Assembly: GCA_015272215.1 (NCBI GenBank) | Contig: JACYMD010000004.1 | Location: 1-64,000, forward strand | Reading direction: 5' to 3' | Origin: Rivularia sp. T60_A2020_040 | Lineage (GTDB): Bacteria; Cyanobacteriota; Cyanobacteriia; Cyanobacteriales; Nostocaceae | DNA length: 64,000 bases | Part shown: one piece after another, positions 28,347-35,425 of the stretch | Position numbering within the stretch: the stretch's first letter is position 1 | Layout of the letters: each line of letters begins with the position of its first letter | Translations under genes and position numbers: made by a program | The notes under the pieces: generated by a model | Seen by the model: only the letters and a program-made list of their open reading frames with translations | What the model was told of the DNA's origin: nothing | The model's database searches: none

Positions 28347-29723
28347 ATGAGTGAATTATCACCCCTTCCCTTTACTCAAAAAACACAAACCAATACTACT
28401 AATTTACGGTTACTGGTATTAAGTAACGGACATGGGGAAGACACAATCGCGATTCGGATTTTGCACGAATTGCAACAGCAAGCCTTATTCCCGGAAATCT
28501 TCGCTTTACCTTTAGTAGGTGTTGGGCGTGCTTACCAAAAGTTAAATATTCCGATGATTGGTTCAGTACGTTCTATGCCTAGTGGTGGTTTTATTTACAT
28601 GGACGGACGGCAGTTAGCAGGGGATATACGGAGTGGTTTACTCCAATTAACTCTCAATCAATTTAAAACTGTACGTCGTTGGGTAAAAACTCAGAAAAAA
28701 TCCGGCTATCAAGTAAAAATTTTGGCAGTAGGGGATATCGTACCGCTATTATTTGCTTGGTTGAGTGGTTGTGAATATGCTTTTGTCGGTACAGCAAAAT
28801 CGGAATATTATCTCCGAGATGAAACTGGCTGGTTGAAACGTGATACTCAAGCTGCACGTTGGGAAGGTTGGAGTGGTTCAGTTTACTTACCTTGGGAACG
28901 CTGGTTAATGAGTCGCAGACGCTGCAAAGCTGTATTTCCTAGAGATTCTTTAACAACACAAATATTAAAACAGTGGAAAATCCCCGCTTTTGATTTAGGA
29001 AATCCCATGATGGATGGGCTAAATCCCAGCTTTCCATTACAAAAATTTTATAGTACCGATACTCATAGACAAGAAATAGAACGTCCTTTAGTAATTACCC
29101 TTTTACCGGGTTCTCGCACTCCCGAAGCCTACGCTAATTGGGAAAAAATTACAATTGCAGTTTCGGCATTAATCGCAATGTTCCGCGAACCAGATTTTGT
29201 CGGACATACCAACGGTAACATTGTATTCTTAGCAGCTATTGCTCCCGGTTTAGACTGCAATATTTTAGCTGAAACTATTAAAAATCAAGGCTGGAATGTC
29301 ATACCAAATCAACAATCTCCAATTCAGATTCCTGACAATCAAGCATTGACATTCAAACAAAAAAATGCGTACATAACTTTTACCCAAACCAACTATAATG
29401 ACTGCTTGCATTTAGGAGACATTGCGATCGCAATGGCTGGAACAGCAACAGAACAATTTGTCGGTTTAGGCAAACCAGCAATCATTATACCAGGAGAAGG
29501 ACCCCAATTTACCCCAGCTTTCGCTGAAGCTCAAAGTCGTCTTTTAGGTTGCTCGGTAATTTTAGTCGAAAAACCCGCTGATATAGCCTTAGAATTTAAA
29601 AGCTTATTTGCCAATCCCGATCGATTGTATGCAATTGCCAAAAATGGCGAGCAACGTATGGGTAAACCCGGTGCCGCTCAAAGGATTGCCCAATGCTTTT
29701 CAGAGTTAGGAGTTAAGAGTTAG
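28347..29723 (+). CDS. Lipid-A-disaccharide synthase-related glycosyltransferase
   Basis: This 458-residue protein resembles a cyanobacterial family related to LpxB, a GT-B glycosyltransferase. Visible signs: the N-terminal LLVLSNGHGEDTIAI segment, V-L-P-G-S-R-x-x-E-A-Y-type motif (here LLPGSRTPEAYAN), and the C-terminal IAMAGTATEQFVGLGKPAII nucleotide-sugar binding stretch. The ATG at 28347 is chosen over a TTG three codons upstream. In cyanobacteria, which lack typical lipid A, its role is unclear, possibly in another glycolipid. It is divergent from the Omp85 gene (166 bp apart). Its last codons S-E-L-G-V-K-S and its stop lie in a heptad array. Confidence 0.8.
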   Translation: MSELSPLPFTQKTQTNTTNLRLLVLSNGHGEDTIAIRILHELQQQALFPEIFALPLVGVGRAYQKLNIPMIGSVRSMPSGGFIYMDGRQLAGDIRSGLLQLTLNQFKTVRRWVKTQKKSGYQVKILAVGDIVPLLFAWLSGCEYAFVGTAKSEYYLRDETGWLKRDTQAARWEGWSGSVYLPWERWLMSRRRCKAVFPRDSLTTQILKQWKIPAFDLGNPMMDGLNPSFPLQKFYSTDTHRQEIERPLVITLLPGSRTPEAYANWEKITIAVSALIAMFREPDFVGHTNGNIVFLAAIAPGLDCNILAETIKNQGWNVIPNQQSPIQIPDNQALTFKQKNAYITFTQTNYNDCLHLGDIAIAMAGTATEQFVGLGKPAIIIPGEGPQFTPAFAEAQSRLLGCSVILVEKPADIALEFKSLFANPDRLYAIAKNGEQRMGKPGAAQRIAQCFSELGVKS

Positions 29724-29751
29724 GAATTATGAGTTAGGAGTTATGAGTTAG
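29703..29751. repeat. Heptad array (AGGAGTT / ATGAGTT)n
   Basis: Six or so degenerate heptads span the end of the LpxB-like gene. The stop codon TAG (29721-29723) belongs to an AGTTAGG unit. Confidence 0.85.
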
Positions 29752-29866
29752 TACCACCGGAGTTATGAGTTCATTAAAAAAAAAATAAATAACTCCCTTC
29801 CCGCCTTAAAATTAGCTTTCTCTCCTTATCTCTTTCCTCTGTGTTCTCTGCGTCTCTGCGGTTTTT

Positions 29867-29896
29867 TTTCTCCCTGGGGGAGACGCTGCGCGAACG
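29867..29896. repeat. 30-bp dispersed GC-rich element
   Basis: Contains CTCCCTGGGGGAGACGC and then GCGCGAACG. It matches 43802-43831 over 30 bp, and both copies are preceded by the same loosely conserved stretch containing CTCTGCGTCT and a T run. Confidence 0.7.
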
Positions 29897-30005
29897 ATAA
29901 TCTTTCAGCAGAAAAGGACAAAAAAATATTTTTTTCTTTCATAACCCAACATTACTGAATAAAGGATAAATCAAAATATCTTTACTCAAATTTTATGCAT
30001 TAAAA

Positions 30006-30028
30006 AGACGTAGCAATACGCCCCGTCT
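30006..30028. repeat. 23-bp dispersed repeat, copy 2
   Basis: Identical to 1972-1994 and to the inverted copy at 53862-53884. Confidence 0.75.
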
Positions 30029-30067
30029 CTACATTGATTCAATTAACAACAAAAAATTGTATAATTC

Positions 30068-30640
30068 CTAATCAACCTCATTAAAAAGATGCTCTTCTAA
30101 GAATGGTTGAAATTCGCGAAACTCTTCTGGTGAGAGCAACTGCGGTTTTCCTTCTGAAGTTATACGAGCAAAAAATAGCAACGGATCTAATGGTGTATAA
30201 ATTGCGTATTCTTGTTCTTCGTAATAAAAACTTGCGAGTAACTGTAACTGTTCTGGTTCTAAATCTGTTCCTTCGTCTTCAATTTCTAAAGTAAAAATAT
30301 CTGACTCTTCAATAGGAGGCAATTCACCCGAAGCCGTTAAAGCATAGGCTGTGTTTTTTAACACTAAATTTTGCTCCGATAAAACAGCTTGGGCAGTACT
30401 AAAAATTCTTTCGATTGTAGCATCATCTTCTACAAGAACGGCTTCTTCTGTCTCACCGTCGGTTTCCCAAGCAAAAATTTCTACAGGTGAGTCAACAGGA
30501 AGCAATAAAAAGTACTCTTGCTCATCTACTTCAAGTGAATGCTCAATATAACATTCAAGTGACCTTCCAGCTTCATCAGTCAAGGAGATGGAACTTTGAT
30601 TGGAACGCTCGTTGTCTTCAGGAAATGGAGATGGATACAT
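30068..30640 (-). CDS. DUF3727 family protein
   Basis: An acidic 190-residue protein with no cysteines, signal or membrane helix, of the cyanobacterial/plastid DUF3727 family. The start is taken as the ATG at 30640 (MYPSPFPEDNERSNQ), whereas the open frame continues to a TTG at 30658. The central part shows repeated strand patterns (YFLLLPVDSPVEIFAWE; YAIYTPLDPLLFFARI), which look like two copies of one domain. The function is unknown. It is the downstream gene after ruvX on the same strand (155 bp gap), so the GNAT-ruvX-DUF3727 order may be one transcript. Confidence 0.8.
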   Translation of the reverse strand: MYPSPFPEDNERSNQSSISLTDEAGRSLECYIEHSLEVDEQEYFLLLPVDSPVEIFAWETDGETEEAVLVEDDATIERIFSTAQAVLSEQNLVLKNTAYALTASGELPPIEESDIFTLEIEDEGTDLEPEQLQLLASFYYEEQEYAIYTPLDPLLFFARITSEGKPQLLSPEEFREFQPFLEEHLFNEVD

Positions 30641-30794
30641 AGCCGAGTAAAAGCACAAAAATTAATATCAGCTTGAAAATAGATTACTCTATCATTCAGC
30701 AAGAATTCTTAACGACAAATGGCTGACGATAGAAAAATGCTGACTCTTATTCTCAGAATATCATGACAAAAGCTATCAAAATTAACCGTTTATT

Positions 30795-31292
30795 TTAAGG
30801 GGTTTTTTCTCTATGGGATTTTTGTTGCTGTCTTCTGATATCCAACCATTGTTGCAGAATTAAGGCTGCGGCAAATCGATCAATTAATCCTTTATTACGA
30901 GAAGGAGAAATTTTTTGGGCAATGATCATTTGTTCCGCTTGATACGAGGTTAAACGCTCGTCTACGTATTCTACTGGTAATTGCAAAATTGTTGTTAATC
31001 TTTTGGTAAATTTCTGCACATGACGTGCTTGAAACCCCAGGGAACCGTCCATAGAATAGGGTAGCCCAACTACCAAAATCTCCACACCTCTTTCTTGGAT
31101 TATTTGCTTGATTTGCTCCACATCTTGCTGGAAAGAACTACGGTGTAATGTAGTAATTCCACTCGCAATCAAACCAGTGCGATCGCAACCTGCTATCCCG
31201 ATGCGTTTATGACCAACATCTAATCCTAAAGCGGATACATAAGAAGTTGCTTTTGTGCTGTTTGGGGCTTCTCTTGCCTCTGACTCCACCAC
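30795..31292 (-). CDS. ruvX: RuvX/YqgF family pre-16S rRNA nuclease (Holliday-junction-resolvase-like)
   Basis: A 165-residue RNase H-fold nuclease of the YqgF/RuvX family, known in E. coli for 5' maturation of 16S rRNA. Motifs: GLDVGHKRIGIA (catalytic Asp25), VVGLPYSMDG, YVDERLTSYQAE and the C-terminal IDRFAAALILQQW with the last acidic residue. It starts with GTG at 31292 (the second codon is also GTG) and lies only 4 bp after the GNAT gene stop, so the two are almost certainly co-transcribed and perhaps translationally coupled. The N-terminal about 20 residues before the first strand are longer than in E. coli. Confidence 0.9.
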   Translation of the reverse strand: MVESEAREAPNSTKATSYVSALGLDVGHKRIGIAGCDRTGLIASGITTLHRSSFQQDVEQIKQIIQERGVEILVVGLPYSMDGSLGFQARHVQKFTKRLTTILQLPVEYVDERLTSYQAEQMIIAQKISPSRNKGLIDRFAAALILQQWLDIRRQQQKSHREKTP

Positions 31293-31296
31293 ATTA

Positions 31297-32544
31297 CTAC
31301 TCCTCCTGAGTATCAGTTGAAGGCGTTGGGGAACATCCTTCTACGTGAGCTTTTTTGTAAGGTAGAGCAATGCCATCTGGGATAGATTTTTTTAATGAAG
31401 CTCTATCTAAAATTTCCTGGATTTTTTCTTGCTTCCACAACATTCCCCCTGGTATGGGTTTGCGTGCTGGTTGCAATCCTTGCAGCATTTCCGGTAGCTG
31501 AATGCCTTCTAAGGAAACGAATTTCGATTCCCGTACTTTGTGCCATACGGAGCGAGACATGATTAATGTGTGTTCTATGCGACTTGCTCCGATTTGCTCT
31601 AGATATTCTTCCCCTTCCGGCTGATAATCTGCTGAAGCCACTTTCAGCGAAGCCGCAGGAAAATCTTGGGTAATGCGAGCCATTTGAGATAGTAACTCTG
31701 GATACAGCCAAGTATATGCTGGATGAACGGTTAAGGTGGCAATGTGGAATGTTCGTCCTTTACGATCAATTTTCAGTTGAAAATAGCCAATCGCTGCCTT
31801 TCTTTGGGGTTCAAATACGTAACCGCTAACTACTTCTGATTTTGTTAACCACTGTTTGAGTGCATCAGCTAAAGCACCGAATAAGCCAGTTTTAAAATCA
31901 TGGGTTTGACGATCAAATACTTGACGCACCAAAGGTGGCATTGATGCAGTATCAAGTTGATACAATAACTGAGCATCTGCATTGCTCACAGGCAGCAAAT
32001 TTGGTAAATCTGGTTCCGCTTGTGCCAACAACGCTAATAATTCTGGTTCAATTTGCCAATATGTCATTTCAGCCAAACGCTGAAATCCGTTTTGACGATA
32101 AAGAGCTAGAGCTTCTTTATCATTGATATTTGCTTCCAAAATCCAGGTACGAGCTTCTAATATCGACTCAAAGCAGTAGCGCAACAATTGAGAACCAATG
32201 GTTTGCTTATTAAGAGTTTTCTCTAACATTACTCGGTCTACGCGCCAAGTACTGCGTGTTTTATTAAATGGTGATACTTGGATAATCCCTAACATAGTAC
32301 GTCCTTGTTCTGCTACATAAGCGCAAAGACGATGTTGTAAAGGATTCGGAAACCAACTAAGAAACTTTAGCAATCCGAAATTACGACGCAGTTTTTCCGA
32401 CTGTTGAGTCGCAAAGTGTTCTTCATTCGGGTTTTGGGCTGCGAATGACTCTTGGGAGAGACGCTCGATATCATCCAAGTCCCGATATTGAACTGGTCGA
32501 ACAACTATATTAATATTCTGAGAAAGTAATGATCTCATTTTCAT
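31297..32544 (-). CDS. GNAT family N-acetyltransferase
   Basis: A 415-residue protein whose first half is a GNAT domain (about 10-150): strand VVRPVQYRDLDDIERLS, the acetyl-CoA binding stretch about GSQLLRYCFESI, and ANINDKEALALYRQNGFQ near 138-155. The second half shows a second, degenerate GNAT-like unit (VASADYQPEGEEYLEQIGA, about 305-325). The substrate is unknown. The start could be either of two ATGs within three codons. It is first in a run with ruvX (4 bp gap) and DUF3727. Confidence 0.8.
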   Translation of the reverse strand: MKMRSLLSQNINIVVRPVQYRDLDDIERLSQESFAAQNPNEEHFATQQSEKLRRNFGLLKFLSWFPNPLQHRLCAYVAEQGRTMLGIIQVSPFNKTRSTWRVDRVMLEKTLNKQTIGSQLLRYCFESILEARTWILEANINDKEALALYRQNGFQRLAEMTYWQIEPELLALLAQAEPDLPNLLPVSNADAQLLYQLDTASMPPLVRQVFDRQTHDFKTGLFGALADALKQWLTKSEVVSGYVFEPQRKAAIGYFQLKIDRKGRTFHIATLTVHPAYTWLYPELLSQMARITQDFPAASLKVASADYQPEGEEYLEQIGASRIEHTLIMSRSVWHKVRESKFVSLEGIQLPEMLQGLQPARKPIPGGMLWKQEKIQEILDRASLKKSIPDGIALPYKKAHVEGCSPTPSTDTQEE

Positions 32545-32672
32545 CTTTGTCCGCTATTAAGCCTTAATTAAATATAAATAATCTGAGTAGGAGGGAAGTG
32601 CTGCAATTATATTAACGGCTTTGAGCTATTAGCCGTTGCGTCAAAAGAATGATTTTGATAAATTTTACGATT

Positions 32673-32728
32673 AAAAGCAGTCCCTAGAGAGAATAACACG
32701 TAAATGTTCTCCCTACTGAACTGCTTTT
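32673..32728 (-). terminator. Long hairpin, putative terminator
   Basis: AAAAGCAGT (32673-32681) pairs with ACTGCTTTT (32720-32728), and inner segments (CTAGAGAGAA with TTCTCCCTA) extend the stem. It lies downstream of the 71-aa gene on the minus strand, and a TTTTAA end makes it a plausible terminator. A small RNA is an alternative reading. Confidence 0.5.
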
Positions 32729-32772
32729 ATTGTATTTTAGTTTAGTTAAGTTTTGTATAAGTTTGTATAAGT

Positions 32773-32988
32773 TTAAATTGCTTGCCGAGATTGGCGAGAA
32801 ACCAGCTTTTCAAAATCAACTTGGGTTTGATGAAGTAATTCACCCCGGCTGTCTTTTGATGTTTGTTTCAGGCTTGGAACCAGGTTACGAGCTTGGCATA
32901 CCATATGGAACTGTAAATGAGCCACATATTCGCTAAACTCTTCATTTACTGGATTATTTTCCCTGCGGGTATTTGATTTTGTTGCCAC
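32773..32988 (-). CDS. Small conserved protein, unknown function
   Basis: A 71-residue polar protein (MATKSNTRRENNPVNEEF then SEYVAHLQFHMVCQARNLV) with one cysteine and two His. It has no signal or membrane segment and is predicted to be mostly helical. It starts with GTG at 32988. A strong GGAG ribosome binding site 8-9 nt upstream (AGAGGAGAATATT) makes it a credible gene despite its size. The antisense frame overlapping it is a shadow. I do not recognise the family. A long hairpin 50 bp downstream supports an independent transcript. Confidence 0.65.
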   Translation of the reverse strand: MATKSNTRRENNPVNEEFSEYVAHLQFHMVCQARNLVPSLKQTSKDSRGELLHQTQVDFEKLVSRQSRQAI

Positions 32989-33252
32989 AATATTCTCCTC
33001 TTGAATCGCGATGCCTTTAGAGCATATCAGAACTTAGTATTTTATTTGCTCGAAGATATTTATTTTGCAATGAACTTTAACGGTTTACAGAAAAATTATG
33101 GAGAAATGTAAACAATAATTAACTTATGATAAGTGGGTGAGTAGAAAAATTTATCTTGCCTGGACAAGGAAGTAGGGAGTAGAAAGTAGAAATAAGTCCT
33201 TGAGAGGGGTTGACATTTTGTTACACAGTAATATTAATTTGTACCTACCGAC

Positions 33253-33294
33253 TTAACTGATAACTGTCCACTGTCAACTGTCAACTGTCAACTG
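33253..33294. repeat. (CAACTGT)n array encoding a gene end
   Basis: Five to six units span the end of the pentapeptide-repeat gene. On the minus strand they read CAGTTGACAGTTGACAG, which encodes the last residues L-T-V-D-S and the TGA stop (33274-33276). Confidence 0.9.
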
Positions 33295-34848
33295 CTGAGA
33301 TTTTTCTTTTAAAGCTTCGGGGACATTTACAGCTTTGTCCAAACCGTGAGCATTTTCCCATGCTAAATTTTCACTCCACTTCACGTCTTGCAAATTCGCT
33401 GCACTCAAGTCAGCACCGTTTAAATTTGCTTGGTTAAGAGTTACTCCACTCAAATCGGCTTCCCGAAGAATTCCTTGACTTAAATTGACATCGCTCAGGT
33501 CTGCACCTAAAATAATCGCTTGCTGTAAATTTGCACCTTCAAGGTTTGCACCGTTGAGTTTGGCATAACTAAGGTCTGCTGCAATTAAAATAGCTTCTTT
33601 AAGGTTGGTACTAAATAAAATACAATCGCTCAGATTTGTACCTTTAAGAGTAGAATTCCTCAAGTTAGCACCACTCAGGTCGGCACGACACAAATCAGCA
33701 TAACTGATTTCTGCGCCAATCAAGTTGCTGTCGCTCAAATTTGCGCCGAAAAATATCGCATTTTTGAGGTTAGCGCCGCTTAGTATCGCATCTCGAAGAT
33801 TTGCACTGGTTAAGTTGGCGTTACTCAAATTTGCACCACTCAAATTCGCACCGCTCAAATTACCGTTACTCAAATCCGCACCACTCAAATCCGCACCGCT
33901 CAAATCCGCACCACTGAAGTTACAGTGAGTCAAATCGCTACCAATTAAATTCCCTTCTCTGAGATTTGCACCGCTTAAATTAGCATCACTAAGATCAGCA
34001 TTACTTAGATTGACTTTTGTTGCTTGTAAACCAGTCAAATTAGCATTACCTAAATAAGCTCCCATCAGATTCGCACTGCTAAAATTCACTCCTGTAAGAT
34101 TGGCATCTCCTAAGTAAACACCATTCAGTTGAGCATCATCGAGAAATGCACCTACTACGTTACTAAAATTACCAATTTCCATCGAATCGCTGTAATTAAT
34201 TATTCGCAACAACTTAGATGTAAAAAAGTTGCTATTATCTGGCTTTGCTGAGGGGTAAAAACTAATTTCTGTTTGCAGATGATGATTTTGCGATCGCAAT
34301 CTTTTATGTATTTCCAAAAGCAAAATCATCACATTTAGTCCAGTATTTATATCTACTTGTCGCAGCCCAATCATCACATTTTGTGCTTGTAATTGCAACA
34401 TTTGCTTTTGAGGTAAGTTATCAGAGGGTGCAGCATCAATAAATTCACCATCACACCAACGACAATAAAAATCTTCTAATCTTTTAAACAAAATTACCGG
34501 GTTTGTATTTTCACTATCAACAAACCTGAGAATTACTGCTGCGACAATTTCTGGTTTTAATGTCATGTTACTCAACATTGCATAAATTTCTTCCCAAAAC
34601 TGTCGCTGATTTAAATTTACACTGCTTTTTTGCCCCCAAGTCGTTAAACTTCTTTGCAGTTTCTCCTCAAAAGTTAATTCAGCGAAATCTTTTTTCGCAA
34701 CTTCAACTTTTTCTTGTTGTTGGCGCTCGCTATTCACTGCAATCAAAATTTTTGTGGTTTCTCCCGATGCTCGATGCCGCAACTCTTCTAACCACGATTT
34801 TCTCACACAAGTTCTCAAAAGCTGTTTCAGAAATTCTATCTGCACCAT
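33274..34848 (-). CDS. Pentapeptide-repeat protein with N-terminal unknown domain
   Basis: This 524-residue protein has an N-terminal region of about 225 residues (helical, containing DAAPSDNLPQKQML) followed by about 45 tandem pentapeptide repeats of the A(D/N)LxX form, for example GADLSGADLSGADLSNG (about residues 325-345). Repeats fold as a right-handed quadrilateral beta-helix. The family is abundant in cyanobacteria and mostly of unknown function. A membrane segment is not evident. The final residues LTVDS come from the heptad array. Frames on the opposite strand that look open are shadows of the repeat. Start: ATG at 34848. Confidence 0.9.
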   Translation of the reverse strand: MVQIEFLKQLLRTCVRKSWLEELRHRASGETTKILIAVNSERQQQEKVEVAKKDFAELTFEEKLQRSLTTWGQKSSVNLNQRQFWEEIYAMLSNMTLKPEIVAAVILRFVDSENTNPVILFKRLEDFYCRWCDGEFIDAAPSDNLPQKQMLQLQAQNVMIGLRQVDINTGLNVMILLLEIHKRLRSQNHHLQTEISFYPSAKPDNSNFFTSKLLRIINYSDSMEIGNFSNVVGAFLDDAQLNGVYLGDANLTGVNFSSANLMGAYLGNANLTGLQATKVNLSNADLSDANLSGANLREGNLIGSDLTHCNFSGADLSGADLSGADLSNGNLSGANLSGANLSNANLTSANLRDAILSGANLKNAIFFGANLSDSNLIGAEISYADLCRADLSGANLRNSTLKGTNLSDCILFSTNLKEAILIAADLSYAKLNGANLEGANLQQAIILGADLSDVNLSQGILREADLSGVTLNQANLNGADLSAANLQDVKWSENLAWENAHGLDKAVNVPEALKEKSQQLTVDS

Positions 34849-35425
34849 TTGTATGTTTTTACACTATATTATGAATATTGTTAAACAAGCTTAAATGAAT
34901 ATTTTCTTTGTCTCACTAGGCTTTTTAGTCACAAGTGCATAGTATTATTTACTACTATTAAATAAGTTATTGTTGGGTATAATGACGGTTATTGCTGTGG
35001 AACAATGGGTAAGTCCTCCTATTTTGACTAAAATCTCGATTTAAATCTTTTTTGGTGTTTAAAAAGCACAATTGCCGATATTTGATTGTTATCCTATTTT
35101 CCCAGTATATTTTCTGCTAAGTTTTGACGATGATAGGTATTACTTGCAACTGTTGCAATTGTTAGGAAGAATACTACAGCAAAAAGGGACAAAAATGTCA
35201 AAAATGTCATATTAACCTGACTTAAAAAGTTTTCTGCTTGATATTAGACATTTAGTCCAAAAATTATCGTCTTTTTAGCCATTTTGAATGGTAGTGTTAT
35301 TTTCGCCGATGTTTAGCAGCGATTTTTGAAGTTATGAGGATCAAATTAGCAGAGAAAGGCTCCCATAAGTTAAGGGATTTGAGAATTGTAAATCAATTGG
35401 GTATGATAACTTGGAGATGATTCAG
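34849..35425. other. Intergenic region, divergent genes
   Basis: Upstream of both the pentapeptide-repeat gene and the metalloprotease. The only candidate gene is a 38-codon frame on the minus strand at 35094-35210. Otherwise I see only AT-rich sequence. Confidence 0.5.
35094..35210 (-). CDS. Possible 38-aa single-pass membrane peptide
   Basis: Reading MTFLTFLSLFAVVFFLTIAT then VASNTYHRQNLAENILGK, this short frame has one strong hydrophobic helix (residues 2-22) and a polar tail, with AGG 9 nt before ATG. It does not match the small photosystem or cytochrome b6f subunits I know (PsbX, Psb30, PsaM, PetL). It could be chance in an AT-rich region. Confidence 0.35.
   Translation of the reverse strand: MTFLTFLSLFAVVFFLTIATVASNTYHRQNLAENILGK

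Larger units (their letters stand above)
29724..30067. other. Repeat-filled intergenic region
   Basis: No gene is seen. From left to right: the heptad array, a dispersed GC-rich element (about 29836-29905, words CTCTGCGTCTC and CTCCCTGGGGGAGACGC) that recurs near 43771-43842, and a copy of the 23-bp repeat at 30006-30028. Confidence 0.65.

Noticed and set aside
33725-33928. Plus-strand frame rich in Leu-Lys-Phe-Ala-Pro repeats
   Set aside because: It is the antisense of the pentapeptide-repeat gene, a shadow of the repeat structure.
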